Assembly (NCBI GenBank): GCA_050305635.1
Contig: JBNLFS010000007.1
Span: forward strand, 1-63,797
Reading direction: 5' to 3'
DNA: 63,797 bases
Source of the DNA: Thiodiazotropha sp050305635
GTDB taxonomy: Bacteria > Pseudomonadota > Gammaproteobacteria > Chromatiales > Chromatiaceae
The position numbers and the translations under genes were made by a program. Below are positions 8,261-16,977 of the stretch, in pieces (position 1 is the stretch's first letter; every line of letters starts with the position of its first letter). The notes under the pieces were generated by a model, which ran no database searches, was not told the origin of the DNA, and saw only the letters and a list, made by a program, of their open reading frames with translations.

Positions 8261-8401
8261 AGCAGGGTGTTGAAATTCTACTCAGACGGTACGACCCTGG
8301 GTAAATAACCGCCTCTAAATCCTCATTTACTCCAGTAAACTGGGGGGTCTGAGATTTTCGTCCTGTCTCGCACTCGCCTGAACAAATTTCAACAGCCTGC
8401 T
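8261..8401. repeat. MITE-like element with 17-bp terminal inverted repeats
   Basis: A 141-bp segment is bounded by AGCAGGGTGTTGAAATT (8261-8277) and AATTTCAACAGCCTGCT (8385-8401), reverse complements with one mismatch. It has no coding capacity. A diverged match to its left third (CTCA-ACG--ACGACCCTG pattern) occurs at 30396-30431. The remaining gap up to priA (8402-8705) shows nothing else I can name; a 61-codon minus frame at 8456-8641 is not supported. Confidence 0.6.
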
Positions 8402-8705
8402 GGGGTAAAAACCAATGTCTCACAGTTGGAAGCATTGGATGTTCGTAGCCTCTTGCTACACATTTGAGAAGCCATTTGTCGTGATATCTACGTATAGCAG
8501 ATCCGAAAACGTCACCGGGAAGAGAAACAGTTGAAAATCATTATTCCCTCCTGCTCCATCGAGCATGCCATCCAATAAGAAACTATGTTCCACTGTCGTG
8601 TCATCGGTCGTCAAACCGCGAAAGGTCACCAAACAATACAATTCGTGCCCGCCGACTCCAGGTATCTATTATCTGAAGCTTAGTGCCTCATGATAGAGTG
8701 CGCGC

Positions 8706-10916
8706 ATGGAATCGGAGCCTATCCTGCAAATCGTCCTCGCCGGCCCTCTGCGGACTGCCTTCGACTACCTGCCTCCAGCCCGGGGGGACTTCAACCCGCA
8801 ACCCGGCTGCCGATTCCAGGTACCCTTCGGGCGCGGCAGCCGGATCGGCCTGTTGATTCGAGTCAGCGCGAATTCCAGCCTGCCCGAAAAGTCCCTCAAG
8901 CGGGCGATCCGGCAGCTCGACCCACGCCCCCTGTTCACCTCCGAGGACCTGTACCTGTTGAACTGGGCTGCGGACTACTATCAGCATCCGCTGGGTGATG
9001 TAGTTTTCCATGCCCTGCCCATCAACCTGCGCAAGGATCGTCCCCAGCAACACATCACAACACCCGGCTACCGGCTCACTCAGCAGGGTCGGGGGATCGA
9101 ACCCGAATCACTGAAACGGGCTCCGAAACAACGTGAAATCCTGCAGCGGCTCATCAATACCCCCGGAGGATTGACGACCCGGCAGTTGTCAGACGATGTC
9201 TCAGCCATCCACGGGGTGTTGAGAACACTGACGGACAAAGGCTGGATCGAGGCCTGTCAGCTGAGCGAGGACAATGCACCGGAATCGCCACCAGGGGCAA
9301 AACGCCATGCCCTGAACAGCCAGCAGCAGCAGGCTGTGGACGCGGTGCGTACACATCTCGGACGGTTTCAACCCTTCCTTCTCGACGGAGTCACCGGCAG
9401 CGGCAAGACCGAGGTCTACCTCTACCTGGTGGAAGCGGCCCTGCAGGCCGGCCGCCAGATCCTGGTGCTGGTACCGGAAATCGGCCTCACCCCCCAGTTG
9501 CTGCAACGCTTTCGCAATCGCCTGGGAGACCGGGTCATGGCGCTGCATTCCGGACTGGCGGATGGTGAACGGGAGCGGGTCTGGCAGGCCATGCGTACGG
9601 CTCGGCAACCCGTGCTGATCGGCACCCGCTCCGCGGTGTTCTGCCCTCTGCCGGACCTGGGGCTGATCATCGTCGACGAGGAGCATGACCTCTCATTCAA
9701 ACAGCAGGAGGGGTTCCGCTATTCCGCCCGGGATCTCTCTCTGGTGCGCGCCCGACAACACGACTGCCCGGTCGTGCTGGGTTCCGCGACCCCGTCCCTG
9801 GAGTCCCTGCGCAATGCCCGGGAAGGCCGCTATAAACTCCTGAAACTGCCCCACCGCGCCGCCCAGTCCCAGCTGCCGAAACTGCAGCTGGTGGACATCC
9901 GAAATCTGACCCTCAACCACGGCCTCTCCCCGGTGCTGATCCGGGAGCTGAAAAAGACCCTGGACAGCGGTGAGCAGGCGATGGTGTTTCTCAATCGCCG
10001 GGGCTATGCGCCGATGCTGACCTGCCATGCCTGCGGCTGGCTCACCGACTGTCCCCGCTGCGATGCACGAATGACCCATCATCGGCAGAAAAACCTGCTC
10101 TGGTGCCACCACTGCGGCCATCAGCAGCGGGTACCGAAGCAGTGTCCCGAATGCGGCAGCCCCGATCTGCGCCCCATGGGGCAAGGCACGGAGCGGGTGG
10201 AGGAGCGTTTGAGGGAGCTGTTTCCCGACACCCCCCTGGCGCGCATCGACCGGGACACCACCCGGCGCAAGGGCAGCCTGGAAAAGATGCTGGGGGATGT
10301 TCGCGCCGGGCGCTTTCCCCTGTTGCTCGGTACCCAGATGCTGGCCAAGGGCCATCACTTCCCCGCGGTGACCCTGGTGGCGATCCTGGACGTGGACCAG
10401 GGTCTGTTCGGCGCCGATTTCCGTGCCGGGGAGCGGATGGCGCAACTCATCCTGCAGGTGGCAGGTCGGGCTGGACGGGCCGAGCGGCCCGGACAGGTGC
10501 TGATTCAGACCCGGCATCCCGATCACCCGCTGATGCAACTGCTGATCCGTGAGGGTTACCCGGCCTTCTCTGCCGAAGCCCTGGAGGAGCGCCGACTGGC
10601 GCAACTGCCGCCTTTCACCCACCAGGTGCTGATCCGCGCCGAGGCGAGCGATGCACGCCATCCTGAAGGTTTTCTCAAGCAACTGCTGGCGGGCGGCCCG
10701 CCCCCCGAGGACCTGCCGGGCATCGAGTTCTGGGGACCGGTGCCGGCACCCATGGAAAGACGCGCGGGCAAGACCCGTGCGCATCTGCTGGTTCAGTCCA
10801 CCCAGCGCGCCCTGCTGCACCGCTGGCTCAAGGACCTGCTCATGCGCATTGATCAGCTCCCCATGAGTCGCCGGGTGCGCTGGTCGGTGGATGTGGATCC
10901 TCAGGAGATGTTCTAG
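8706..10916 (+). CDS. priA: Primosomal replication restart helicase PriA
   Basis: 736-residue 3'-5' DNA helicase that reloads DnaB at stalled forks. The N-terminal 3'-DNA-binding domain begins ILQIVLAGPLRTAFDYLPP. Walker A is GVTGSGKTE near residue 228 and Walker B DEEHD near 323. The PriA zinc module has eight Cys in CHACGWLTDCPRC and CHHCGHQQ/CPECGSPDL (about 440-490). The C-terminal helicase lobe includes LLGTQMLAKGHHFP and QVAGRAGRAERPG. Length is normal and it is monocistronic. Confidence 0.97.
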   Translation: MESEPILQIVLAGPLRTAFDYLPPARGDFNPQPGCRFQVPFGRGSRIGLLIRVSANSSLPEKSLKRAIRQLDPRPLFTSEDLYLLNWAADYYQHPLGDVVFHALPINLRKDRPQQHITTPGYRLTQQGRGIEPESLKRAPKQREILQRLINTPGGLTTRQLSDDVSAIHGVLRTLTDKGWIEACQLSEDNAPESPPGAKRHALNSQQQQAVDAVRTHLGRFQPFLLDGVTGSGKTEVYLYLVEAALQAGRQILVLVPEIGLTPQLLQRFRNRLGDRVMALHSGLADGERERVWQAMRTARQPVLIGTRSAVFCPLPDLGLIIVDEEHDLSFKQQEGFRYSARDLSLVRARQHDCPVVLGSATPSLESLRNAREGRYKLLKLPHRAAQSQLPKLQLVDIRNLTLNHGLSPVLIRELKKTLDSGEQAMVFLNRRGYAPMLTCHACGWLTDCPRCDARMTHHRQKNLLWCHHCGHQQRVPKQCPECGSPDLRPMGQGTERVEERLRELFPDTPLARIDRDTTRRKGSLEKMLGDVRAGRFPLLLGTQMLAKGHHFPAVTLVAILDVDQGLFGADFRAGERMAQLILQVAGRAGRAERPGQVLIQTRHPDHPLMQLLIREGYPAFSAEALEERRLAQLPPFTHQVLIRAEASDARHPEGFLKQLLAGGPPPEDLPGIEFWGPVPAPMERRAGKTRAHLLVQSTQRALLHRWLKDLLMRIDQLPMSRRVRWSVDVDPQEMF

Positions 10917-10999
10917 CGTTGGGTTAGGGTATTGGCTTCGCTCAGAGTGAAGGGCGATGTCAGGGGGGTTGTAAGATTCCGTAGTGCTTCGCCTTCTGC

Positions 11000-11100
11000 C
11001 GGATCCCGGGTTCCACTTCGTTTCACCCGGGCTACGGGTGATAGATTCCCGTGTGACCCGAACACCGTAGCCCGGGTGCAGCGAAGCGGAACCCGGGAAC
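11000..11100. repeat. Inverted pair of CCCGGG-type REP-like repeats
   Basis: Copies at 11000-11036 and 11067-11100 face each other and begin a roughly 250-bp composite repeat block (11000-11250). A second version of the block is at 59491-59757, similar in order and sequence throughout. It fills the gap between priA and phoU. Confidence 0.7.
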
Positions 11101-11132
11101 AACCCTTCATAATTCCGAAGCGGGTTGTTTGT

Positions 11133-11244
11133 CTCGTTCCCACGCTCCGCGTGGGAATGCAGACCCGGGCTTGCACATGCCTAACAGGTTTGGGTAATGC
11201 GATGTGATGTCGACAGGCATTCCCACGCGGAGCGTGGGAACGAG
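11133..11244. repeat. 112-bp element with perfect 28-bp terminal inverted repeats, copy 1
   Basis: The ends 11133-11160 and 11217-11244 are exact reverse complements (outer part CTCGTTCCCACGC). Each end is itself palindromic (TTCCCACGC tcc GCGTGGGAA), so the element can fold into two hairpins or one long one. A second full copy of the same length is at 59642-59753 and a single-hairpin copy at 26399-26427. No coding capacity; MITE/REP-like. Confidence 0.75.
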
Positions 11245-11375
11245 GAAAAGATTGATTTTATGGACCCCAGTTTCTGGCGTAGTGTCCGCATCGCCGTGCT
11301 GCATGGATCTCTGCACTCAGGGCGAAGGAAAACGTCTGGAGGGTTTTGTATTATCCAGTAGTGCTTCACATTCTG

Positions 11376-11413
11376 CCGGATCCCGGATTTCGCTTCGCTC
11401 CATCCGGGCTACA
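11376..11413. repeat. CCCGGG-type REP-like repeat
   Basis: Diverged copy (TGCCGGATCCCGGATTTCGC then CTCCATCCGGGCTAC) just downstream of phoU's end at 11431. It could act as a transcription end for the pst operon but has no T-run. Confidence 0.6.
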
Positions 11414-11430
11414 GGTTCGGCAGGATTCGC

Positions 11431-12153
11431 TCAGCCTTTTTCGATTTCCGAGGCAATAACCGACAGATCCTCATGCCGCACATCCTTGCCGGTTACCAGG
11501 AAGATCACGTATCCACCAATGTTCTTTGCATGCCCGCCAATGCGTTCCAGGGCACGCAGAGCCAGCACGATATCCACCACCAGGCCCACATTGCGATGAT
11601 CTTCCATGATGAAGGTGGTCAGGCGCCTCAGGCTGGCGCGAAACTCTTCATACAGTTCCTGGTCCTGGCGAATCACCTCGATGGCCATGTCCAGGTTCAA
11701 GTCGATAAAGGCCTGCAGGCTCTGGGTCAGCATCTCGTCAACGAATTCCGCCATGCTGTAGATGTCATGCAGGATCTCGTTACCGGGCGGATTTTTTCCG
11801 CTGTCATAAAAGTGGATCGTAAGGTTTGCGATCTTGCGCGCCTCATCACCCACCCGCTCCAGGTCCGCCACGGTCTTCTGTACGGTCAGGATGTCACGCA
11901 GATCCTTGGCCATGGGTTGTCGCCGGGCGATCAGCTTGATGATCTCTTCATCCACCTGGATATCGATCTCATTGAGCTTGCGATCCCGGTCGATGACCTG
12001 GCCCGCAGCCTTGGGATTCTCGTCCTTGAGGGTCTGCACGGCCCGGCGCAGCTGATCCAGACCCAGGTTCCCGAGTTCAAGCACCAACTCGTTGAGGTGA
12101 TCGAGCTCTTTGTTGAATGCCTTCACGGTATGCCCAGTAATCATTTCGTTCAT
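11431..12153 (-). CDS. phoU: Phosphate signalling protein PhoU
   Basis: 240-residue all-helical regulator with two PhoU repeats that couples the Pst transporter to the PhoR kinase and restrains the Pho regulon when phosphate is ample. The first metal motif is LERVGDEARKI (ExxxD kept). The second reads LERIGGHAKNIGG, where the usual LERIGDH has Gly in place of Asp. It is the last gene of the pstSCAB-phoU block, 9 bases after pstB. Confidence 0.95.
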   Translation of the reverse strand: MNEMITGHTVKAFNKELDHLNELVLELGNLGLDQLRRAVQTLKDENPKAAGQVIDRDRKLNEIDIQVDEEIIKLIARRQPMAKDLRDILTVQKTVADLERVGDEARKIANLTIHFYDSGKNPPGNEILHDIYSMAEFVDEMLTQSLQAFIDLNLDMAIEVIRQDQELYEEFRASLRRLTTFIMEDHRNVGLVVDIVLALRALERIGGHAKNIGGYVIFLVTGKDVRHEDLSVIASEIEKG

Positions 12154-12162
12154 GTTTGTTCT

Positions 12163-13050
12163 CTAACCGAAACGGCCGGTAATGTAGTCTTCCGTCAACT
12201 TGTGTCGGGGTGCGGTAAAAATCTGATCGGTCTCACCCACTTCAATCAGCTTGCCGAGATGGAAGTAGGCGGTTCTCTGACTCACCCGGGCGGCCTGCTG
12301 CATGGAGTGGGTGACGATGGCGATGGTGTAGTTCTCGCGCAATTCGTCGATCAACTCTTCTATCTTCGCGGTGGCGATGGGATCGAGGGCGGAACAGGGT
12401 TCGTCCATCAGGATCACCTCGGGACTCACGGCAATCGCCCAGGCGATACACAGACGTTGCTGCTGGCCGCCGGAGAGCCCGGTACCGGGCTGGTCCAGAC
12501 GGTCCTTGACCTCGTTCCACAAGCCCGCCTTGACCAGAGAGGTCTCGACGATTTCGTCCAGATGGGATTTGTTGTCACTCAATCCGTGGATGCGCGGGCC
12601 GTAAGCGATGTTGTCATAGATCGACTTGGGGAAGGGATTGGGCTTTTGAAACACCATCCCAACGCTGGCCCGCAACGGCACCACATCCAGACTGCCATCG
12701 TAGATATCCATGCCGTCCATCATGATCTGTCCGGTGACCCGGCACACGTCGATGGTGTCGTTCATCCGGTTGAGACAACGCAGGAAGGTGGACTTGCCGC
12801 AGCCTGAGGGGCCGATCATGGCGATGACCTGGTTCTTGCCGATATCGAGACTGACATCGAAAATCGCCTGTTTCTCGCCATAGAAGACGTTCACGTTGCG
12901 ACAGGTCATGCGCGGATCCTCGACATGAATCTCACCCACGGTGCCTTCGCCCATTTCTCTTTGAATCACTTTAGCCTCGGCATTCTCGGTCTGCGCCGAT
13001 ACAAACTTGCGGGTACTGACGGCCGTTGTTTCATTTATGATCCGATCCAC
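12163..13050 (-). CDS. pstB: Phosphate ABC transporter ATPase PstB
   Basis: 295-residue ATPase, slightly longer than E. coli PstB (257) because of an N-terminal extension of about 40 residues before RMTCRNVNVFYGEKQAI. Walker A GPSGCGKST (~79), Q-loop, signature LSGGQQQRLCIA (~184) and Walker B VILMDEPCSALDP (~205) are all present. It powers high-affinity phosphate import with PstA/PstC. It lies 21 bases after pstA. Confidence 0.96.
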   Translation of the reverse strand: MDRIINETTAVSTRKFVSAQTENAEAKVIQREMGEGTVGEIHVEDPRMTCRNVNVFYGEKQAIFDVSLDIGKNQVIAMIGPSGCGKSTFLRCLNRMNDTIDVCRVTGQIMMDGMDIYDGSLDVVPLRASVGMVFQKPNPFPKSIYDNIAYGPRIHGLSDNKSHLDEIVETSLVKAGLWNEVKDRLDQPGTGLSGGQQQRLCIAWAIAVSPEVILMDEPCSALDPIATAKIEELIDELRENYTIAIVTHSMQQAARVSQRTAYFHLGKLIEVGETDQIFTAPRHKLTEDYITGRFG

Positions 13051-13071
13051 GATAACCTCACTTGCGCGGTT

Positions 13072-14370
13072 TTACCAACGCCGTTCAAACTTCTTTCTCA
13101 GCCACACGGCCAGCAGATTCATGCTGATGAGAAACATCAACAGCACCATGATCGCGGCCGAGGTGCGCTCCACGAAGGCCCGTTCCGGGCTGTCGGCCCA
13201 GAGATAGATCTGTACCGGCAGCACCGCGGAGGGATCCATGATGCTGCCCGGAATGTCCACGATGAACGCCACCATGCCGATCATCAGCAGCGGCGCGGTC
13301 TCACCCAGAGCCTGAGCCATACCGATGATGGTGCCGGTGAGCATCCCCGGCATGGCCAGGGGCAGCACATGATGGGTGATGGTCTGCATCGGCGAGGCGC
13401 CCACCCCGAGCGCCGCCTCGCGAATCGAGGGGGGCACCGATTTGAGGGCGGCGCGACTGGCGATGATGATGGTTGGCAGGGTCATCAGGGCCAGCACCAG
13501 GCCACCCACCAGGGGCACCGAGCGGGGCAGACCGAAAAAGTTGATAAACACCGCCAGACCCAGCAGACCGAAGACGATGGAAGGTACCGCCGCCAGGTTA
13601 TTGATGTTCACCTCGATAATGTCGGTCCAGCGGTTCTTCGGCGCGAACTCCTCCAGATAGACCGCCGCGGCCACACCCACCGGAAAGGCGATTGCCAAAC
13701 AGATCAGCAGGGTGAAGAAGGAGCCGACCGCCGCGCCACGGATACCCGCCAGCTCCGGTTCCCGGGAATCCCCCGCGGTAAAGAAGGTGGTGTTGAAACG
13801 TTTTTCGATCCTTCCCTCTTCCTGCAACTTGTGGATCCAGCCCAGCTGATCATCCTTCACCCGCCGGTCCGATTCGGGCAGGCGCAGGTCGATGTGTCCC
13901 TTGATCAACATATCGACATCGTCGTCCGCCTCAACCCACACAGACTCCTGGGTGCCGATCAGGGCCGGGTCGTCCATCACCCGCTCGCGCAGTTTGTGAT
14001 CCGCCCCGCTACTGACCAGACCATAGAGTTTCTTCTTGTCACGCCGGCTGGAGACATCCGGGAACATCTCCCGCATCGCGGCCTTGACCACGGCCCCGTA
14101 GTTCCCCTTTGCCAGGACCTGGGGATCGGTCTCACCTACCGGTGCAATCTGTTGTGGATCGTAGCTGATGTCCAGCTTGATGAAGGTCTGCTGGAAGGCG
14201 GTATAGCCGTTCGAAAAGATGGTGACGAAGAGGAACGAGACGAACACCAGGCCGGTGACGATGGCGCCCAGACCCAGCCAGCGGAAATACCTTTCCCGAC
14301 GATAACGCCTGTCGAGTCCCGCGGCGACCCGTTTCATGGTGCTCGCATGTTGCTGATCTTGATTATTCAT
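13072..14370 (-). CDS. pstA: Phosphate ABC transporter permease PstA (extended form)
   Basis: 432-residue inner-membrane permease, well above the ~296 of E. coli PstA. After TM1 (~33-55) there is a ~160-residue hydrophilic, probably periplasmic insert, then the usual permease core with EAALGVGASPMQTITHHVLPLAMPG as the ATPase-coupling loop. The start at 14370 (MNNQDQQ) overlaps pstC by eight bases; a longer frame to 14493 is only an out-of-gene extension. It forms the phosphate channel with PstC. Confidence 0.93.
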   Translation of the reverse strand: MNNQDQQHASTMKRVAAGLDRRYRRERYFRWLGLGAIVTGLVFVSFLFVTIFSNGYTAFQQTFIKLDISYDPQQIAPVGETDPQVLAKGNYGAVVKAAMREMFPDVSSRRDKKKLYGLVSSGADHKLRERVMDDPALIGTQESVWVEADDDVDMLIKGHIDLRLPESDRRVKDDQLGWIHKLQEEGRIEKRFNTTFFTAGDSREPELAGIRGAAVGSFFTLLICLAIAFPVGVAAAVYLEEFAPKNRWTDIIEVNINNLAAVPSIVFGLLGLAVFINFFGLPRSVPLVGGLVLALMTLPTIIIASRAALKSVPPSIREAALGVGASPMQTITHHVLPLAMPGMLTGTIIGMAQALGETAPLLMIGMVAFIVDIPGSIMDPSAVLPVQIYLWADSPERAFVERTSAAIMVLLMFLISMNLLAVWLRKKFERRW

Positions 14371-15745
14371 ACTGTTCCCGATACTTGCGCACGATGTGCA
14401 GGGCGAACATGTTGAGCGCCAGGGTGATGACGAACAGCACCAGAGCCAGGGCAAAGGCCGCCAGGGTCTTGGCGCTGTCGAACTCCTGGTCACCCACCAG
14501 CAGGGTCACGATCTGCACAGTGACCGTAGTCACCGCCTCCAGAGGATTGGCGGTCAGGTTCGCGGAGAGTCCCGCGGCCATCACCACGATCATGGTCTCG
14601 CCGATCGCCCGGGATACGGCCAGCAGCACGCCACCCACGATGCCCGGCAGAGCCGCCGGGATGATGACCTGACGGATGGTCTCGGAGCGGGTCGCACCCA
14701 GAACGTAAGAGCCGTCGCGCATCGCCTGGGGCACTGCGTTGATCACATCGTCGGAGAGGGACGAGACAAAGGGGATGATCATGATGCCCATCACCACGCC
14801 GGCGGCCAGGGCCGATTCCGAGGAGACGGTCAGGCCGATGGCATGACCCGCGTCACGGAACATGGGCGCAACGGTCAAGGCGGCAAAGAAGCCGTAGACC
14901 ACGGTCGGGATACCCGCCAGGATCTCCAGCACCGGTTTGGCCAGGGTACGAAAATGTTTGCTTGCGTACTCCGCCATGTAGATCGCGGCCATCAGACCGA
15001 TGGGTACCGCCACCACCATCGCAATGAAGGTAATGAGCAGGGTACCGGCAAACAGGGGTACCGAACCGAAGACTCCGGAAGAGCCGACCTGATCGGCACG
15101 GATCGCGGTCTGCGGGGACCACTCGAGCCCGAACAGGAACTCGGTGATCGGAATCTGTTGGAAAAAGCGAATCGACTCAAACAGCACCGACAACACGATG
15201 CCGATGGTGGTGAAGATCGCCAGGGTGGAACTCGAGAGCAGGAAGAAGTTGATAGCCTTCTCAACCCGGTTCCGGGCCCGCTGCTCAGGGGTAATACGGC
15301 TTCTCGCCCAGACAGCACCACCGATTGCGATACTCAGCGCGACCACGAAGAGTGCCGCGTGGCTGATGTTCATCAGGCTGGTATAACGCTCAGCGGCCTG
15401 ACTCATGGTCTCGTTCACGCCGGATGAGACGATGTTCCCGTTGGCCAGATTGCGAACGTCGTTGAGCACCAGTTCGAAACGGGATTCAGGCAGGTTTCGA
15501 ATCTCCTTGGGCAGCCCCTCGACCACCAGGCCCATCACCACACTTTCCTGGAAAACGACCCACAGGACCAGCAGGATCAGCGCCGGTACACCACACCACA
15601 GCGCGGTGTGAAGTCCGTAGTAGGAGGGTAGCGAGTGGAGGTTCCGAACCCGGCCATTCACCAGACTGAGAGACCGTTTGCGACCGAACCAGTAGGCCAG
15701 TGACATCAACCCCAATAACAGGATGATGAGCGTAGACGTATGCAT
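14363..15745 (-). CDS. pstC: Phosphate ABC transporter permease PstC (extended form)
   Basis: 460-residue permease versus ~319 in E. coli. It has extra N-terminal TM helices and a hydrophilic segment around residues 75-130 before the canonical core (IPTVVYGFFAALTVAP; coupling loop YVLGATRSETIRQVIIPAALPG). Long PstC/PstA pairs occur in other marine and environmental gammaproteobacteria. It starts 63 bases after pstS, across an intrinsic terminator that should lower its expression relative to pstS. Confidence 0.93.
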   Translation of the reverse strand: MHTSTLIILLLGLMSLAYWFGRKRSLSLVNGRVRNLHSLPSYYGLHTALWCGVPALILLVLWVVFQESVVMGLVVEGLPKEIRNLPESRFELVLNDVRNLANGNIVSSGVNETMSQAAERYTSLMNISHAALFVVALSIAIGGAVWARSRITPEQRARNRVEKAINFFLLSSSTLAIFTTIGIVLSVLFESIRFFQQIPITEFLFGLEWSPQTAIRADQVGSSGVFGSVPLFAGTLLITFIAMVVAVPIGLMAAIYMAEYASKHFRTLAKPVLEILAGIPTVVYGFFAALTVAPMFRDAGHAIGLTVSSESALAAGVVMGIMIIPFVSSLSDDVINAVPQAMRDGSYVLGATRSETIRQVIIPAALPGIVGGVLLAVSRAIGETMIVVMAAGLSANLTANPLEAVTTVTVQIVTLLVGDQEFDSAKTLAAFALALVLFVITLALNMFALHIVRKYREQYE

Positions 15746-15757
15746 AATCGCTTACCG

Positions 15758-15793
15758 AAAAAACGGCTGCCTTCCGGGTTCGGGAGGCAGCCG
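15758..15793 (-). terminator. Intrinsic terminator between pstS and pstC
   Basis: On the minus strand a stem CGGCTGCCTCCC / GGAAGGCAGCCG at 15764-15793 is followed by six T (15763-15758). It lies inside the operon just after pstS, so it probably attenuates transcription and lets the binding protein be made in excess over the membrane subunits. Confidence 0.8.
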
Positions 15794-15808
15794 CCAGGTC
15801 GAGCCTGA

Positions 15809-16852
15809 TTAGAGTTTCAGGGTTTTCAGAGCCTCGACATCTTCCTTGAATGCCTTACGCTCGGCTTCGGGCATGGGAATCAGGCCCTTGTCAGCCAGGT
15901 AACCCTCTTCGCCCCAAGCCTTATCGCTGCTGAACTCGGCCAGATACTCTTCGATACCGGGGATGGTGCCCACGTGCGCCTTCTTCACGTAGAAGTAGAG
16001 CGGACGGGAAACCGGGTAGCTGCCGTCGGCGATCTGCTCGAAGGTCGGGGCAACTCCGTCGATCACGGAACCCTGCACCTTGTCGGAGTTCTGATCCAGA
16101 AAGCTGTAGCCGAATACGCCCAGGGCGTTCTTGTTGGCTTCCAGTTTCTGTACGATCAGGTTGTCGTTTTCACCGGCTTCGATGTACTTGCCGTCTTCAC
16201 GAATGGTGTGACAAACGCCTTTATAAGCCTTCTTGTCCTGCTTTTTCATCGCTTTGATCCAATCGAAGGTCTTACAACCTCCTTCCATGGCCAGTTCGGC
16301 GAAGGCATCACGGGTACCGGAGGTCGGAGGAGGACCCAGCACCTCGATACCGATATCGGGCAGATCCTTGTTCACTTCCTTCCAGGTGTTGTAGGGGTTG
16401 GCGACCAGCTTGCCGCTCTCGGGATCCTTCGGATCCGGAACCTGCTTGGCCAGGGCCAGGAAGATGTCGCGACGGCTCAGGGAGAACAGGGGTGCGGCTT
16501 TGGAGTTGGCCATGGCGATACCGTCATAACCGACTTTCACTTCCACGATCTCTTTCACGCCGTTCTTATCGCAGGACTCGACCTCGGACTTCTTGATCCG
16601 GCGGGAGGCGTTGGTGATGTCTGGATGCTCGACACCCACACCGGCGCAGAACAGTTTCAAACCGCCGCCGGAGCCGGTGGACTCGATCTTGGGGGTCTTG
16701 AACGGGGTGGTTTTACCGAACTGTTCGGCGACCACGGTGGCGAAAGGATAGACGGTGGAGGAGCCCACGATACTGATGTAGTCACGGGCTGCGGCCATGC
16801 CGGCAAAACCGGTCAGGGAAACCGCGATCGCTGCGGAAATCAGCTTTTTCAT
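15809..16852 (-). CDS. pstS: Phosphate-binding periplasmic protein PstS
   Basis: 347 residues with a Sec signal peptide (MKKLISAAIAVSLTGFAGMAAA). Phosphate-contact motifs are visible: GSSTVYPFA, STGSGGGLKLFCAG and TSGTRDAFAEL. It captures phosphate for PstCAB. It is preceded by a Pho-box-like site at 16960-16977 and followed by an attenuating terminator. Confidence 0.96.
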   Translation of the reverse strand: MKKLISAAIAVSLTGFAGMAAARDYISIVGSSTVYPFATVVAEQFGKTTPFKTPKIESTGSGGGLKLFCAGVGVEHPDITNASRRIKKSEVESCDKNGVKEIVEVKVGYDGIAMANSKAAPLFSLSRRDIFLALAKQVPDPKDPESGKLVANPYNTWKEVNKDLPDIGIEVLGPPPTSGTRDAFAELAMEGGCKTFDWIKAMKKQDKKAYKGVCHTIREDGKYIEAGENDNLIVQKLEANKNALGVFGYSFLDQNSDKVQGSVIDGVAPTFEQIADGSYPVSRPLYFYVKKAHVGTIPGIEEYLAEFSSDKAWGEEGYLADKGLIPMPEAERKAFKEDVEALKTLKL

Positions 16853-16959
16853 AATCTTAATTCTCCCTCAGAGAGTGTGTCAGCCGTCGCTGAACGGCGT
16901 ACTGTAATTTCAGTGTTGCAGAGCATAGGCGTCCAACATGAACGCTGGATGAGCGAAAT

Positions 16960-16977
16960 ATGACCGTTTTGTTACAG
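16960..16977 (-). promoter_or_regulatory. Pho box upstream of pstS
   Basis: On the minus strand CTGTAACAAAACGGTCAT fits two PhoB half-sites (CTGTCAT) separated by four bases. It overlaps the last Leu codon and stop of phoB and lies about 110 bases before pstS, so phosphate starvation should induce pstS from within the phoB end. Confidence 0.7.

Noticed and set aside
8456..8641. 61-codon minus-strand frame in the zntB-priA gap
   Set aside because: No ribosome site, no recognised motif and isolated; length is compatible with chance.
9693..11102. 469-codon minus-strand frame opposite priA
   Set aside because: Starts in a repeat unit and runs antisense to a certain gene.
12925..14415. 496-codon plus-strand frame opposite pstA
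   Set aside because: Antisense shadow; low-complexity His/Gln/Arg composition and no start signal.
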